A stretch of 14,371 nt of DNA, from assembly GCA_023395775.1 (NCBI GenBank), contig JAEWYA010000209.1, positions 1-14,371 on the forward strand. The letters are read 5' to 3'. This document shows positions 1-6,749 of this stretch, in pieces; the first letter of the stretch is position 1, and each line of letters begins with the position of its first letter. The translations under genes were made by a program, and so were the position numbers. Origin of the DNA: Bacillota bacterium. Lineage in GTDB: Bacteria > Bacillota > Clostridia > Oscillospirales > Oscillospiraceae. The notes beneath the pieces are model-generated. The model was not told where the DNA came from. It saw only the letters and a list, made by a program, of their open reading frames with translations, and made no database searches.

Positions 1-683
1 GCGTGAGAGGTCATGCCGCCGCGAACGGTCAGGATACCCTGAGCGACCTGCATACCCTCGATATCCTCGAAAAGGTCCATGAAGCTGGCCTCGGTGCCCG
101 TGGTGCCCCGACAGCCTAAGAATTTCATGTGGCCCAGGACGAAATCCAGCTCCTCAAGGTCCGCCAGCAGATCCTGCATCCAAAGCGTTGCCCGTTTGCC
201 CACCGTCACCAGCTGAGCGGGCTGATAGTGGGTGTAGCCCAGAGTGGGCATGGCTTTGTATTCTTCCGCGAACCGGCCCAGATTCCGCAGGACCGCACAA
301 AGCTCGCCCCGGAGGTACTTCAGTCCATCCCGGAAGATAATGAGATCGGCGTTGTCGGTGACGTAGCAGCTGGTAGCCCCCAGGTGGATGATGCCAGCGG
401 CGGAGGGCGCGGCCTGTCCGAAGGTATATACGTGGGCCATCACGTCGTGGCGGACTTCCTTTTCCCGCTTTGCCGCGCAGTCATAGTCGATGTCGGCGAT
501 GTGGGCGGTCAGCTCGTCCACCTGCGACTGCGATACCGGAAGGCCCAGCGCGTGTTCCGCCCGGGCCAGCTCCACCCACAGCTTCCGCCACGTCTGATAG
601 CGGGTGTCGGGGGAAAACAGGCGCAGCATATAGTCGGAGGCGTACCGCGATGCCAGGGGGGATTCATAGCGATCCTTGCTCAT
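1..683 (-). CDS. purB: Adenylosuccinate lyase, N-terminal 227 residues (cut by window edge)
   Basis: PurB cleaves adenylosuccinate to AMP and fumarate, and SAICAR to AICAR and fumarate, in cytosolic purine synthesis. Reading leftward from the ATG at 683-681 gives an open frame to the window edge, starting MSKDRYESPLASRYAS. Features of the fumarase/aspartase superfamily are visible: the early substrate-binding segment SPLASRYAS (residues 8-16), RHDVMAH near 78-84 holding the conserved His of region 1, LGATSCYVTDN (101-111), GYTHYQPAQ (149-157) with the region-2 histidine, and a Gly/Thr-rich RGTTGTEASF (192-201). The C-terminal half, with the flexible MP-x-K signature loop, lies outside the window. 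The start is backed by an AAAGG ribosome binding site about 10 bases upstream. It lies 138 bases downstream of purA on the same strand, so co-transcription is likely but the gap contains strong hairpins. The product is very likely right; the alternative superfamily members (ArgH, fumarase, aspartase) fit the sequence less well. Confidence 0.93.
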   Translation of the reverse strand, partial: MSKDRYESPLASRYASDYMLRLFSPDTRYQTWRKLWVELARAEHALGLPVSQSQVDELTAHIADIDYDCAAKREKEVRHDVMAHVYTFGQAAPSAAGIIHLGATSCYVTDNADLIIFRDGLKYLRGELCAVLRNLGRFAEEYKAMPTLGYTHYQPAQLVTVGKRATLWMQDLLADLEELDFVLGHMKFLGCRGTTGTEASFMDLFEDIEGMQVAQGILTVRGGMTSH

Positions 684-711
684 AGTAAGGTCAACCTTTC
701 AGAATAAAGTA

Positions 712-734
712 GGAGGCGCCCTATGGGCGCCTCC
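712..734 (-). terminator. Perfect 10-bp hairpin just upstream of purB
   Basis: Arms GGAGGCGCCC (712-721) and GGGCGCCTCC (725-734) are exact reverse complements around a 3-base loop. On the purA/purB strand the stem is followed by the moderately T-rich TACTTTATTC and then the purB ribosome binding site; its edge is 28 bases from the purB start. It could be a terminator or attenuator between purA and purB, or a transcript-stabilising hairpin. The T tract is weak, so termination efficiency is uncertain. Confidence 0.6.
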
Positions 735-750
735 GTTTCGTTGTGCGGAA

Positions 751-769
751 TTTTCGCCGGAGGCGAAAA
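751..769. repeat. Inverted repeat in the purA-purB gap
   Basis: TTTTCGCC (751-758) and GGCGAAAA (762-769) form a perfect 8-bp stem with a 3-base loop. A second small stem, GCCGC (786-790) with GCGGC (795-799), lies between it and the purA stop codon. Neither has the A-stem-T layout of a classic intrinsic terminator. With the hairpin at 712-734 they make the 138-base spacer between purA and purB almost wholly structured. Confidence 0.5.
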
Positions 770-821
770 GGGCTTGCAGGATTCCGCCGCCGGAGCGGCA
801 AAACGCGGTTCCCGCGAAGCG

Positions 822-2096
822 TCAGCGGATGATGATGGAATCCCGCTCCGGTCCCACGGAGACATAGCCGATGTGGCAGCCAATGGCTTTTTCCACCATC
901 AGCACGTAATCCTGCGCGGCCTGGGGCAGGTCTTCCCACTTGCGCACGCCGGAGATGTCGCACTTCCAGCCGTTCACGTATTCGGTCACCGGCTTTGCGT
1001 CGGACAGGACGGCGGGGAAGGGGAATGCGTCGGTCTTTTTACCGTCCAGCTCGTAGTGGGTGCAGACGGGAATTTTATCGAGATAGCTCAGCACGTCCAG
1101 CTTCGTCAGAGCAATGTTGGTGGCGCCCTGAACCTCCACGCCGTATCTTGTGGCCACCAAATCAATGGGACCCACCCGGCGCGGACGACCTGTCTTCGCG
1201 CCGTATTCGTTTCCGGCCTCCCGGAGCTTTTCGGCCTCCTCGCCGAACCACTCGCAGGTAAAGGGCCCCTCGCCCACACAGGAGGAATAGGCCTTTACAA
1301 CCCCCACGATTTCGTCGATCTTCGCCCAGGGCGCGCCGGAGCCCACGGGGGCGTAAGCCGCGATGGCGTTGGAGGAGGTGGTGTAGGGGTAGATGCCGTA
1401 GTCCAGATCCCGAAGGGAGCCCAGCTGAGCCTCAAAGAGAAACTTCTTTCCCTCCTCCTGAGCCTTGTGCAAGAACGCGCCGGTGTCGCAGATAAAGGGC
1501 TTGAGCTTTTCACCGTAGTCCGCCACCCACGCCATCAGATCGTCCATGGTATAGGGCTTTGCGCCATAGACCTTTTCAATGGTCAGGTTTTTCCACTCCA
1601 AAAGGTCCTTAAGATGCGCTTCCAAATGCTTCGGATACAGCAATTCGCCGGCCTGAACAGTCTTTTTTTGAAATTTGTCGGAGTAAAAAGGAGCGATACC
1701 CTGCTTGGTAGAGCCGTATTTCTTGTCCGCAAGGCGCTGCTCCTCCAGCCCGTCCAGCAGGCGGTGCCACGGCAAAAGCAAGGAGGCCCGGTCGCTGATC
1801 TTCAGGTTTTCCGGGGTGATGGACACGCCCTTGCTCCTGATATCTTCCATCTCCGTCCACAGGCTCTCGCAGTCCACGGCCACGCCGTTGCCCAGAATGT
1901 TGACCACGCCCTTGCGGAAAATGCCGGAGGGCAGCAGGTGCAGCGCAAATTTGCCATATTCGTTCACCACGGTATGTCCGGCGTTGCCGCCGCCCTGATA
2001 GCGGATGACCACATCGTAGTGGTCGGTGATGAGGTCCACCATCCGGCCCTTACCCTCGTCGCCCCAGTTGATGCCTACAATTGCGCAGTTAGCCAT
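822..2096 (-). CDS. purA: Adenylosuccinate synthetase, divergent subtype
   Basis: PurA joins IMP and aspartate using GTP to make adenylosuccinate, the committed step toward AMP, in the cytosol. The 424-residue protein begins MANCAIVGINWGDEGKGRM; WGDEGKG (residues 11-17) is the family's GTP/IMP loop with the catalytic Asp, and GNAGHT (about 37-42) carries the catalytic His. YPYTTSSN, VKAYSSCVGEGPF, KTGRPRR and LTKLDVLS follow in the normal order, and length is normal for the family. Several usually rigid motifs differ from the textbook form: INWGDEGKG for TQWGDEGKG, STKQGIAP for TTGRGIGP, and FEAQLGS for FEGAQGT. The start at 2096 is chosen over the upstream in-frame ATG at 2228 because a GGGAGG ribosome binding site sits 8 bases before it and the extension would cross a TATAAT promoter. 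It is divergent from the UPF0371 gene and precedes purB. Confidence 0.95.
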   Translation of the reverse strand: MANCAIVGINWGDEGKGRMVDLITDHYDVVIRYQGGGNAGHTVVNEYGKFALHLLPSGIFRKGVVNILGNGVAVDCESLWTEMEDIRSKGVSITPENLKISDRASLLLPWHRLLDGLEEQRLADKKYGSTKQGIAPFYSDKFQKKTVQAGELLYPKHLEAHLKDLLEWKNLTIEKVYGAKPYTMDDLMAWVADYGEKLKPFICDTGAFLHKAQEEGKKFLFEAQLGSLRDLDYGIYPYTTSSNAIAAYAPVGSGAPWAKIDEIVGVVKAYSSCVGEGPFTCEWFGEEAEKLREAGNEYGAKTGRPRRVGPIDLVATRYGVEVQGATNIALTKLDVLSYLDKIPVCTHYELDGKKTDAFPFPAVLSDAKPVTEYVNGWKCDISGVRKWEDLPQAAQDYVLMVEKAIGCHIGYVSVGPERDSIIIR

Positions 2097-2104
2097 AGCG
2101 CCAG

Positions 2105-2110
2105 CCTCCC
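2105..2110 (-). promoter_or_regulatory. Ribosome binding site of purA
   Basis: GGGAGG on the minus strand, 8 bases before the ATG at 2096. This site decides the start, since the open frame extends 44 codons further upstream without a comparable site. Confidence 0.8.
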
Positions 2111-2139
2111 AAAAAAACAGTTTCATTCGTCTTGGCCGG

Positions 2140-2160
2140 GGGTTCTTCTGACGAAGACCC
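2140..2160 (-). repeat. Small hairpin in the purA leader
   Basis: GGGT and CTTC (2140-2143, 2145-2148) pair with GAAG and ACCC (2153-2160) around a TGAC loop, with one bulged T at 2144. It lies between the proximal purA promoter and the ribosome binding site. No T tract follows directly, so a simple terminator is unlikely; it may stabilise the leader. Confidence 0.4.
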
Positions 2161-2172
2161 ACAACCTTTCTA

Positions 2173-2201
2173 ATTATACAGGTGAAACGGACATAAGTAA
2201 A
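2173..2201 (-). promoter_or_regulatory. Proximal sigma-A promoter of purA
   Basis: On the minus strand a perfect TATAAT (2178-2173) is preceded at 17 bases by TTTACT (2201-2196), a 4 of 6 match to TTGACA. Transcription would begin near 2166 and give a leader of about 70 bases before the purA ATG. Confidence 0.75.
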
Positions 2202-2220
2202 GGATTCGTTTTTAATGACT

Positions 2221-2241
2221 GATATCAATTTTACAGATATC
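2221..2241. repeat. GATATC-N9-GATATC operator-like repeat
   Basis: The palindrome GATATC occurs at 2221-2226 and 2236-2241, separated by 9 AT-rich bases, so the whole 21 bases is also an inverted repeat. The two copies are centred 15 bases apart. The site lies between the two purA promoters, just upstream of the proximal -35. It could be a repressor or activator site; I recognise no specific regulator. Confidence 0.35.
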
Positions 2242-2293
2242 GCATTGCCGCGGCGGCCCGCGGACTGATCGAACGGGACAACCTATCTTCATA

Positions 2294-2322
2294 ATTGTAT
2301 CCGTCCCCCGCCGGGAAGTCAA
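2294..2322 (-). promoter_or_regulatory. Distal sigma-A promoter candidate for purA
   Basis: On the minus strand TTGACT (2322-2317, 5 of 6) is followed after exactly 17 bases by TACAAT (2299-2294, 5 of 6). Transcription would start near 2287, giving a leader of about 190 bases that includes a CCGCGG-CGGC-CCGCGG hairpin (2248-2263), the GATATC repeat and the proximal promoter. Confidence 0.6.
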
Positions 2323-2363
2323 CCGTCCCGGCGCGCTTTCCTGCGGAAAAGCGGAGTGGGCGC

Positions 2364-2392
2364 TTTTCAAAAGACAGTATTTGTGATAAAAT
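2364..2392 (+). promoter_or_regulatory. Sigma-A promoter of the UPF0371 gene
   Basis: TTTTCA (2364-2369) and TAAAAT (2387-2392) are separated by 17 bases and lie about 45 bases before the ATG at 2438. With the purA promoters it forms a compact divergent promoter region. Confidence 0.6.
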
Positions 2393-2437
2393 ACAAATTC
2401 ATGTAAATCATTTAATACGCAGGAGGAAACGCACGCT

Positions 2438-3922
2438 ATGAAAACCATCGGATTTGATAACGAGAGATATTTAAAGCTCCAGTCGGAGCATATCCGCCGC
2501 CGGATCGACGACTTTGGGGGAAAGCTGTATCTGGAGTTCGGCGGCAAGCTGTTTGACGACTACCATGCCGCCCGAGTCCTGCCCGGCTTTGCGCCGGACA
2601 GCAAGGTGCGGATGCTCCAGCAGCTGACAAGCGATGTGGAGATTGTCATTGCCATTGCGGCGGGAGACATTGAGAAGAACAAGCTCCGGGGGGACCTGGG
2701 TATCCCCTACGACGAGGATGTTCTGCGCCTGATCGACAATTTCCAGGCGCTGGGGCTGTATGTCGGAAGCGTGGTCATTACCCGCTGGGAGGGGCAAGCG
2801 AATGCCGTGGCCTTCCGCCGGAGGCTGGAGACGCTGGGCGTGCGGTGCTGGCGCCACTATCCCATCGCGGGTTACCCTGCGGACGTGGAGCATATTGTCA
2901 GCGACGGAGGACTGGGCAAGAACGATTTCATAGAGACCAGCCGGTCTTTGGTGGTGGTGACGGCTCCCGGTCCCGGCAGCGGAAAAATGGCCACCTGCCT
3001 CAGCCAGCTCTACCATGAGCACAAGCGGGGCGTTCAGGCGGGATACGCAAAGTTTGAGACATTTCCCATCTGGAACCTGCCGCTGAAGCACCCGGTGAAT
3101 CTGGCCTATGAGGCCGCCACCGCGGACCTCTCCGATGTGAACATGATCGACCCGTTTCACCTGGAGGCCCACGGCAAGACAGCGGTGAACTATAACCGGG
3201 ACGTGGAGATATTCCCGGTCCTGGATGCCATCTTCCGAAAGATTCAGGGATCCTCTCCCTATAAATCCCCCACGGACATGGGGGTGAATCAGGCGGGCAA
3301 CTGCATCGTGGACGACGAGGTGTGCCGTCTGGCCTCCCGGCGGGAGATTTTGCGCCGGTTTTACACCGCAAGGGTGGACGCGGCCCGGGGGCGGGGAGAT
3401 GCGGAAACCGTGCGGAAGCTGGAGCTTTTGATGAACCAGGCGGACGTGACGCCGGAGGTCTGCCCCGCGGTGGGAGCGGCCATCGCCAAGGCGGAGGCAA
3501 CCGGAGCGCCCGCAGGGGCCTTGGAGCTGCCGGACGGCCGTATCGTCACCGGCAAGACCTCCGCCACGCTGGGGGCGGCGTCGGCGCTGCTGCTGAACGC
3601 ACTGAAGGCCATGGGCGGGATCGGCGACCAGTTCGAGCTGATCTCCGCGCAGGTGCTGGAGCCGGTCTGCCGCCTGAAAACGGAGTATCTCAGCCACAAA
3701 AATCCCCGCCTCCACACGGACGAGGTACTTTTGGCTCTGACGATCTCCGCTCTGACGAATCCCCTGGCGGAGCTGGCGCAGCAGCAGCTGCCCAAGCTGC
3801 GCGGCTGCGAGGCCCACTTCACCGTGATTCTGTCCCCGGTGGACGAGCAGCTTTTGAGGCGGCTGGGTATCCGGGTGAGCTGCGAGCCGAAATTCAGCAG
3901 CGGGGCGCTGTACCATAAGTAA
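2438..3922 (+). CDS. UPF0371/DUF1846 family protein of unknown function
   Basis: A 494-residue cytosolic-looking protein with no signal peptide or membrane segment. The opening (GFDNERYLKLQSEHI), the GGKLYLEFGGKLFDDYHAAR segment, the APGPGSGKM loop (residues 176-184) and its full length match the UPF0371/DUF1846 family as I know it; the family's biochemical role is not established to my knowledge. The Gly-rich loop resembles a nucleotide-binding P-loop but is not a canonical Walker A: the expected first Gly is Pro and the Ser/Thr after the Lys is Met. Gly/His/Asn/Asp-rich stretches such as DVNMIDPFHLEAHG and MGVNQAGNCIVDD look like an active or binding site. The start is fixed by AGGAGG at 2421-2426, 11 bases upstream. 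It is transcribed divergently from purA and lies upstream of tex with a 140-base gap, so it may be its own unit. Confident in family, not in function. Confidence 0.85.
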   Translation: MKTIGFDNERYLKLQSEHIRRRIDDFGGKLYLEFGGKLFDDYHAARVLPGFAPDSKVRMLQQLTSDVEIVIAIAAGDIEKNKLRGDLGIPYDEDVLRLIDNFQALGLYVGSVVITRWEGQANAVAFRRRLETLGVRCWRHYPIAGYPADVEHIVSDGGLGKNDFIETSRSLVVVTAPGPGSGKMATCLSQLYHEHKRGVQAGYAKFETFPIWNLPLKHPVNLAYEAATADLSDVNMIDPFHLEAHGKTAVNYNRDVEIFPVLDAIFRKIQGSSPYKSPTDMGVNQAGNCIVDDEVCRLASRREILRRFYTARVDAARGRGDAETVRKLELLMNQADVTPEVCPAVGAAIAKAEATGAPAGALELPDGRIVTGKTSATLGAASALLLNALKAMGGIGDQFELISAQVLEPVCRLKTEYLSHKNPRLHTDEVLLALTISALTNPLAELAQQQLPKLRGCEAHFTVILSPVDEQLLRRLGIRVSCEPKFSSGALYHK

Positions 3923-3980
3923 TCCTCGGGAGAGCTTGCGGTGATCCGCGGACGTCCACGAAAGAAGAGCCTTGCCTGTG

Positions 3981-4014
3981 GGGACGGGGGACAGGCGGAC
4001 GCGGAAGCCGTCCC
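3981..4014 (+). repeat. Inverted repeat in the UPF0371-tex gap
   Basis: GGGACGG (3981-3987) and CCGTCCC (4008-4014) are exact reverse complements around a 20-base loop; an alternative stem pairs GCCTGT (3974-3979) with ACAGGC (3991-3996). These overlap and cannot both form fully. No strong T tract follows, so it is only a weak terminator candidate for the UPF0371 gene. Confidence 0.35.
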
Positions 4015-4062
4015 GTAAATTTGACGCGACCTGTTTGAGATCGATTTAGGAAAGGAAACTCT

Positions 4063-6225
4063 ATGGAGACCATCATTCAACTTTTAGCGGAGGAGCTGAA
4101 TCAGAATCCGCAGTACGTGGAAAACGTGGTAAAGCTGATCGACGAGGGGAATACCATTCCCTTTATTGCCCGCTACCGCAAGGAGCTCCACGGGGCTATG
4201 GACGACACGGTCCTGCGGACGCTGGACGAGCGGCTTGCCTATCTCCGGGGCCTTGAGGAGCGGCGGGAGACGGTGAAAGCCGCGATTTGCGAACAGGGCA
4301 AGCTGACAGAGGAACTGGCCGCCGCCATTGACGGCGCAAAGACGCTTGCGGAGGTAGAGGACCTGTACAGGCCCTATAAGCAAAAGCGCCGGACCCGGGC
4401 TACCATCGCAAAGGAAAAGGGCTTGGAGCCGCTGGCACTTTTACTGTACGCCCAAGAACAGGACTGCCCGGACCCGCTGAAGGAGGCGGCGAAGTACGTC
4501 GACGCGGAAAAGGGCGTGGAGACGGCGGAGGATGCTTTGGCGGGCGCATCGGACATCGTGGCGGAGACTGTCAGCGACGACGCGGAGGTGCGCAAAGGTC
4601 TGAGGGGCTTTCTGCTGCGGCAGGCGAAGCTGCGCAGCGAAGCGGCTACCGATGAGGACACGGTTTACCGCCTGTACTATGATTTTACTCAGCCCGTTTC
4701 CCGGATGCAGGGCCATCAGATTCTGGCGATCAACCGGGGTGAGCGGGAAGGGAAACTGAAGGTCAGCCTTGAGCTGGACCGGGAGGCGGCGCTGGTGACG
4801 CTGCGCCGTCAGGTGCTGCGTCCCGGTTCCGCGGCCAACGCCTTTGTGCGGGCGGCGGCGGATGACGCCTGGGATCGGCTGCTGTTTCCCTCGCTGGATC
4901 GGGAGATCCGCAATCTGATGACCGAAAGCGCCAGCGAGGGGGCCATTGGCCAGTTCGCTCTGAACCTGAAGCCGCTTTTAATGCAGCCGCCGGTGAAGGG
5001 CAAAGTCACCATGGGCCTGGACCCCGGTTACCGCAACGGCTGTAAAGTGGCGGTGGTGGACGGGACCGGAAAGGTGCTGGACACCGCCGTGGTTTATCCT
5101 ACCTATGGCGAGCGGCAGAAAAACGAGGCCATCAACAAGCTGGCGGGTATGGCGGTGAGCCATAATGTGGAGCACATTGCCATCGGCAACGGCACCGCCA
5201 GCCGGGAGACGGAACAGATGGCTGTGGAGCTGATTCAAAAGCTTGGGACTATGGGCCGGAAGCTCAGCTATATGATCGTCTCCGAGGCGGGAGCCTCGGT
5301 GTATTCGGCATCCAAGCTGGCGGCGGAGGAATTTCCGCAGTACGACGTGAACCTGCGCTCCGCCGTGTCCATCGCCCGGCGGCTGCAGGACCCGCTGGCG
5401 GAGCTGGTGAAGATTGACCCCAAGGCCATCGGCGTGGGGCAGTATCAGCATGACTGCCCGCAAAAGCGTCTGGACGAGGCTCTGGGCGGCGTGGTGGAGG
5501 ATTGCGTCAACGCCGTGGGCGTGGACGTGAACACGGCGTCGCCGTCCCTTTTGGGTTATGTGGCGGGGCTGAGCGGTTCCACCGCGAAAAACGTGGTAAA
5601 ATATCGGGAAGAAAACGGCGCGTTTACCGCCCGTAAGCAGATTTTGAAGGTGCCGAAGCTGGGACCCAAGGCCTTTGAGCAGTGTGCGGGCTTTTTGCGC
5701 GTGCCGGAGAGCGCCAACGTGCTGGACAACACCGCCGTCCACCCGGAGAGCTATGCTGCGGCGGAAAAACTGCTGGAGCTGACCGGCTATACCATGGCCG
5801 ACGTGAAGTCCGGAAAGCTTCAGGGCCTCCCGGACCGTCTGAGGACCTATGGTGAGGAAAAGGCTGCGGCGGAGTGCGGCGTGGGCGTACCCACACTTTT
5901 GGACGTGGCGGCGGAGCTGCAAAAACCGGGCCGGGACCCCCGGGACGAGCTGCCAAAGCCGGTTCTCAGAACCGACGTGATGGAGATGAAGGACCTGCGG
6001 CCCGGCATGGTCCTCACCGGCACGGTGCGCAACGTCATAGATTTCGGAGTGTTTGTGGATATCGGCGTCCATCAGGACGGGCTGGTACACGTTTCCCAAG
6101 TGTGCGACCGGTTTATCAGGCACCCCTCTGAGGCTGTGTCCGTCGGGGATGTGGTGAAGGTGATCGTACTGGAAGTGGACGAGAAGAAAAAACGGATATC
6201 TCTCTCCATGAAGCAGGCAAAGTGA
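4063..6225 (+). CDS. tex: Tex-family transcription accessory protein, S1 RNA-binding
   Basis: Tex is a conserved cytosolic nucleic-acid-binding protein related to eukaryotic Spt6, linked to transcription and RNA handling. The 720 residues fit the family length. The N-terminal helical region holds the Tex signature IPFIARYRKE (about 31-40) and LYRPYKQKRRTRA (about 102-114). A YqgF/RNase H-like fold begins at MGLDPGYRNG (317-326). Helix-hairpin-helix motifs cover about 487-555 (NTASPSLLGYVAGLS and KVPKLGPKAFEQCAGFLRV). The C-terminal S1 domain spans about 643-718, with FGVFVDIGVHQDGLVHVSQ and the closing KKRISLSMK. The GGAAAGGAAA stretch just before the ATG acts as ribosome binding site. The metallopeptidase gene starts 21 bases downstream, so the two are probably one operon. 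No break or unusual feature was seen. Confidence 0.96.
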   Translation: METIIQLLAEELNQNPQYVENVVKLIDEGNTIPFIARYRKELHGAMDDTVLRTLDERLAYLRGLEERRETVKAAICEQGKLTEELAAAIDGAKTLAEVEDLYRPYKQKRRTRATIAKEKGLEPLALLLYAQEQDCPDPLKEAAKYVDAEKGVETAEDALAGASDIVAETVSDDAEVRKGLRGFLLRQAKLRSEAATDEDTVYRLYYDFTQPVSRMQGHQILAINRGEREGKLKVSLELDREAALVTLRRQVLRPGSAANAFVRAAADDAWDRLLFPSLDREIRNLMTESASEGAIGQFALNLKPLLMQPPVKGKVTMGLDPGYRNGCKVAVVDGTGKVLDTAVVYPTYGERQKNEAINKLAGMAVSHNVEHIAIGNGTASRETEQMAVELIQKLGTMGRKLSYMIVSEAGASVYSASKLAAEEFPQYDVNLRSAVSIARRLQDPLAELVKIDPKAIGVGQYQHDCPQKRLDEALGGVVEDCVNAVGVDVNTASPSLLGYVAGLSGSTAKNVVKYREENGAFTARKQILKVPKLGPKAFEQCAGFLRVPESANVLDNTAVHPESYAAAEKLLELTGYTMADVKSGKLQGLPDRLRTYGEEKAAAECGVGVPTLLDVAAELQKPGRDPRDELPKPVLRTDVMEMKDLRPGMVLTGTVRNVIDFGVFVDIGVHQDGLVHVSQVCDRFIRHPSEAVSVGDVVKVIVLEVDEKKKRISLSMKQAK

Positions 6226-6230
6226 CGGAC

Positions 6231-6236
6231 AGGAGG
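6231..6236 (+). promoter_or_regulatory. Ribosome binding site fixing a GTG start
   Basis: AGGAGG lies 10 bases before the GTG at 6247 and 16 bases before the next in-frame ATG at 6253. The spacing favours the GTG. Confidence 0.75.
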
Positions 6237-6246
6237 CGGTTTTTCC

Positions 6247-6666
6247 GTGAAGATGCTGACCTTTGACGAAGTGGGGGACGCACTGGACGACATCGCGGAG
6301 CAGTTTCCCAAGGCGTTGTTCCGCGGACTCAACGGAGGAGTGAACCTGCTGGAGGACGCCGTGGAGGACCCGGACTTTCCCAGCGGCGAAATGTATGTCA
6401 TGGGCGAATTCTGCGACGACTGTCTGGGAAAGTATATCAACCTCTATTACGGCTCCTTTGCCGCTCTGGCGAAAAAGGAGAACTGGAGGCCGGAGGATTG
6501 GACCGACGAGCTTTGGACCACGCTCTCCCATGAGTTGACGCACCACATGGAGGGACTTAGCGGCCTTCACGGGCTGGACGACCGGGACGCGGAGGAGCTT
6601 GCCAAATTCAGGGACGAATATCGCCGCCGGGAGAAGCGGAAGCCGGAAAACGGGACGGATTACTGA
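6247..6666 (+). CDS. Small putative zinc metallopeptidase (HExxHH)
   Basis: A 139-residue protein read from a GTG start. HELTHH at residues 95-100 is the zincin zinc-binding and catalytic motif (His95, Glu96, His99); possible third ligands downstream are Glu102, His108 or Asp111. Upstream segments EQFPKALFRGLNGGVNLLEDAV, split across about 18-39, and a central LGKYINLYYGSF match the small metallopeptidase family (Zincin_1, formerly DUF1025) common in Clostridia. There is no signal peptide or membrane segment, so it should act in the cytosol; the substrate is unknown. It follows tex by 21 bases, with its ribosome binding site in the gap, so it is likely co-transcribed and translated with tex. 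The C-terminus is charged (RRREKRK). Enzyme class is well supported by the motif; biological role is not known. Confidence 0.8.
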   Translation: MKMLTFDEVGDALDDIAEQFPKALFRGLNGGVNLLEDAVEDPDFPSGEMYVMGEFCDDCLGKYINLYYGSFAALAKKENWRPEDWTDELWTTLSHELTHHMEGLSGLHGLDDRDAEELAKFRDEYRRREKRKPENGTDY

Positions 6667-6722
6667 GCATGACGCCGCAGAGCGAGCATGACGTTTTTTT
6701 GCAAAAATCGACAGAAGCCACT

Positions 6723-6749
6723 TAACCTTTTGTGCACTTGTGCCGACAA
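6723..6749 (+). promoter_or_regulatory. Sigma-28 (SigD/FliA) promoter of the chemoreceptor gene
   Basis: TAACCTTT (6723-6730), an 11-base spacer, then GCCGACAA (6742-6749) fits the flagellar/chemotaxis consensus TAAAGTTT-N11-GCCGATAA at 13 of 16 positions, including 7 of 8 in the -10 box. It lies about 75 bases before the chemoreceptor start. This is the expected regulation for a methyl-accepting chemotaxis protein in a motile Firmicute. Confidence 0.75.

Noticed and set aside
176..184. Defence, toxin-antitoxin, phage or CRISPR content anywhere in the window
   Set aside because: I searched all regions and saw only housekeeping and signalling genes; no repeat array, integrase, transposase or toxin-antitoxin-like small gene pair is present. 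The coordinates given are nominal, as this applies to the whole window.
723..2222. Long open frame (499 codons) on the plus strand opposite purA
   Set aside because: It is fully antisense to a convincing purA, its protein has no family features, and long shadow frames are expected opposite GC-rich codon usage. The same holds for the large frames opposite the UPF0371 gene, tex, the chemoreceptor, mtnA, deoD and argG.
2204..2274. PurBox-like CGAAT/CGAAC sequences near the purA promoters
   Set aside because: Only a partial match to the PurR box, and the two candidates are about 60 bases apart, not the 16-17 bases known for paired boxes.
4021..4049. TTGACG as the -35 of a tex promoter
   Set aside because: The -35 is good (5 of 6), but no acceptable -10 occurs at 16-18 bases, and a start there would overlap the tex ribosome binding site.
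6665..6693. Direct repeat GAGCATGACG at 6665-6674 and 6684-6693, followed by seven T's
   Set aside because: Two short copies with no wider repeat. No stem precedes the T run, so it is neither a mobile-element scar nor a convincing terminator.
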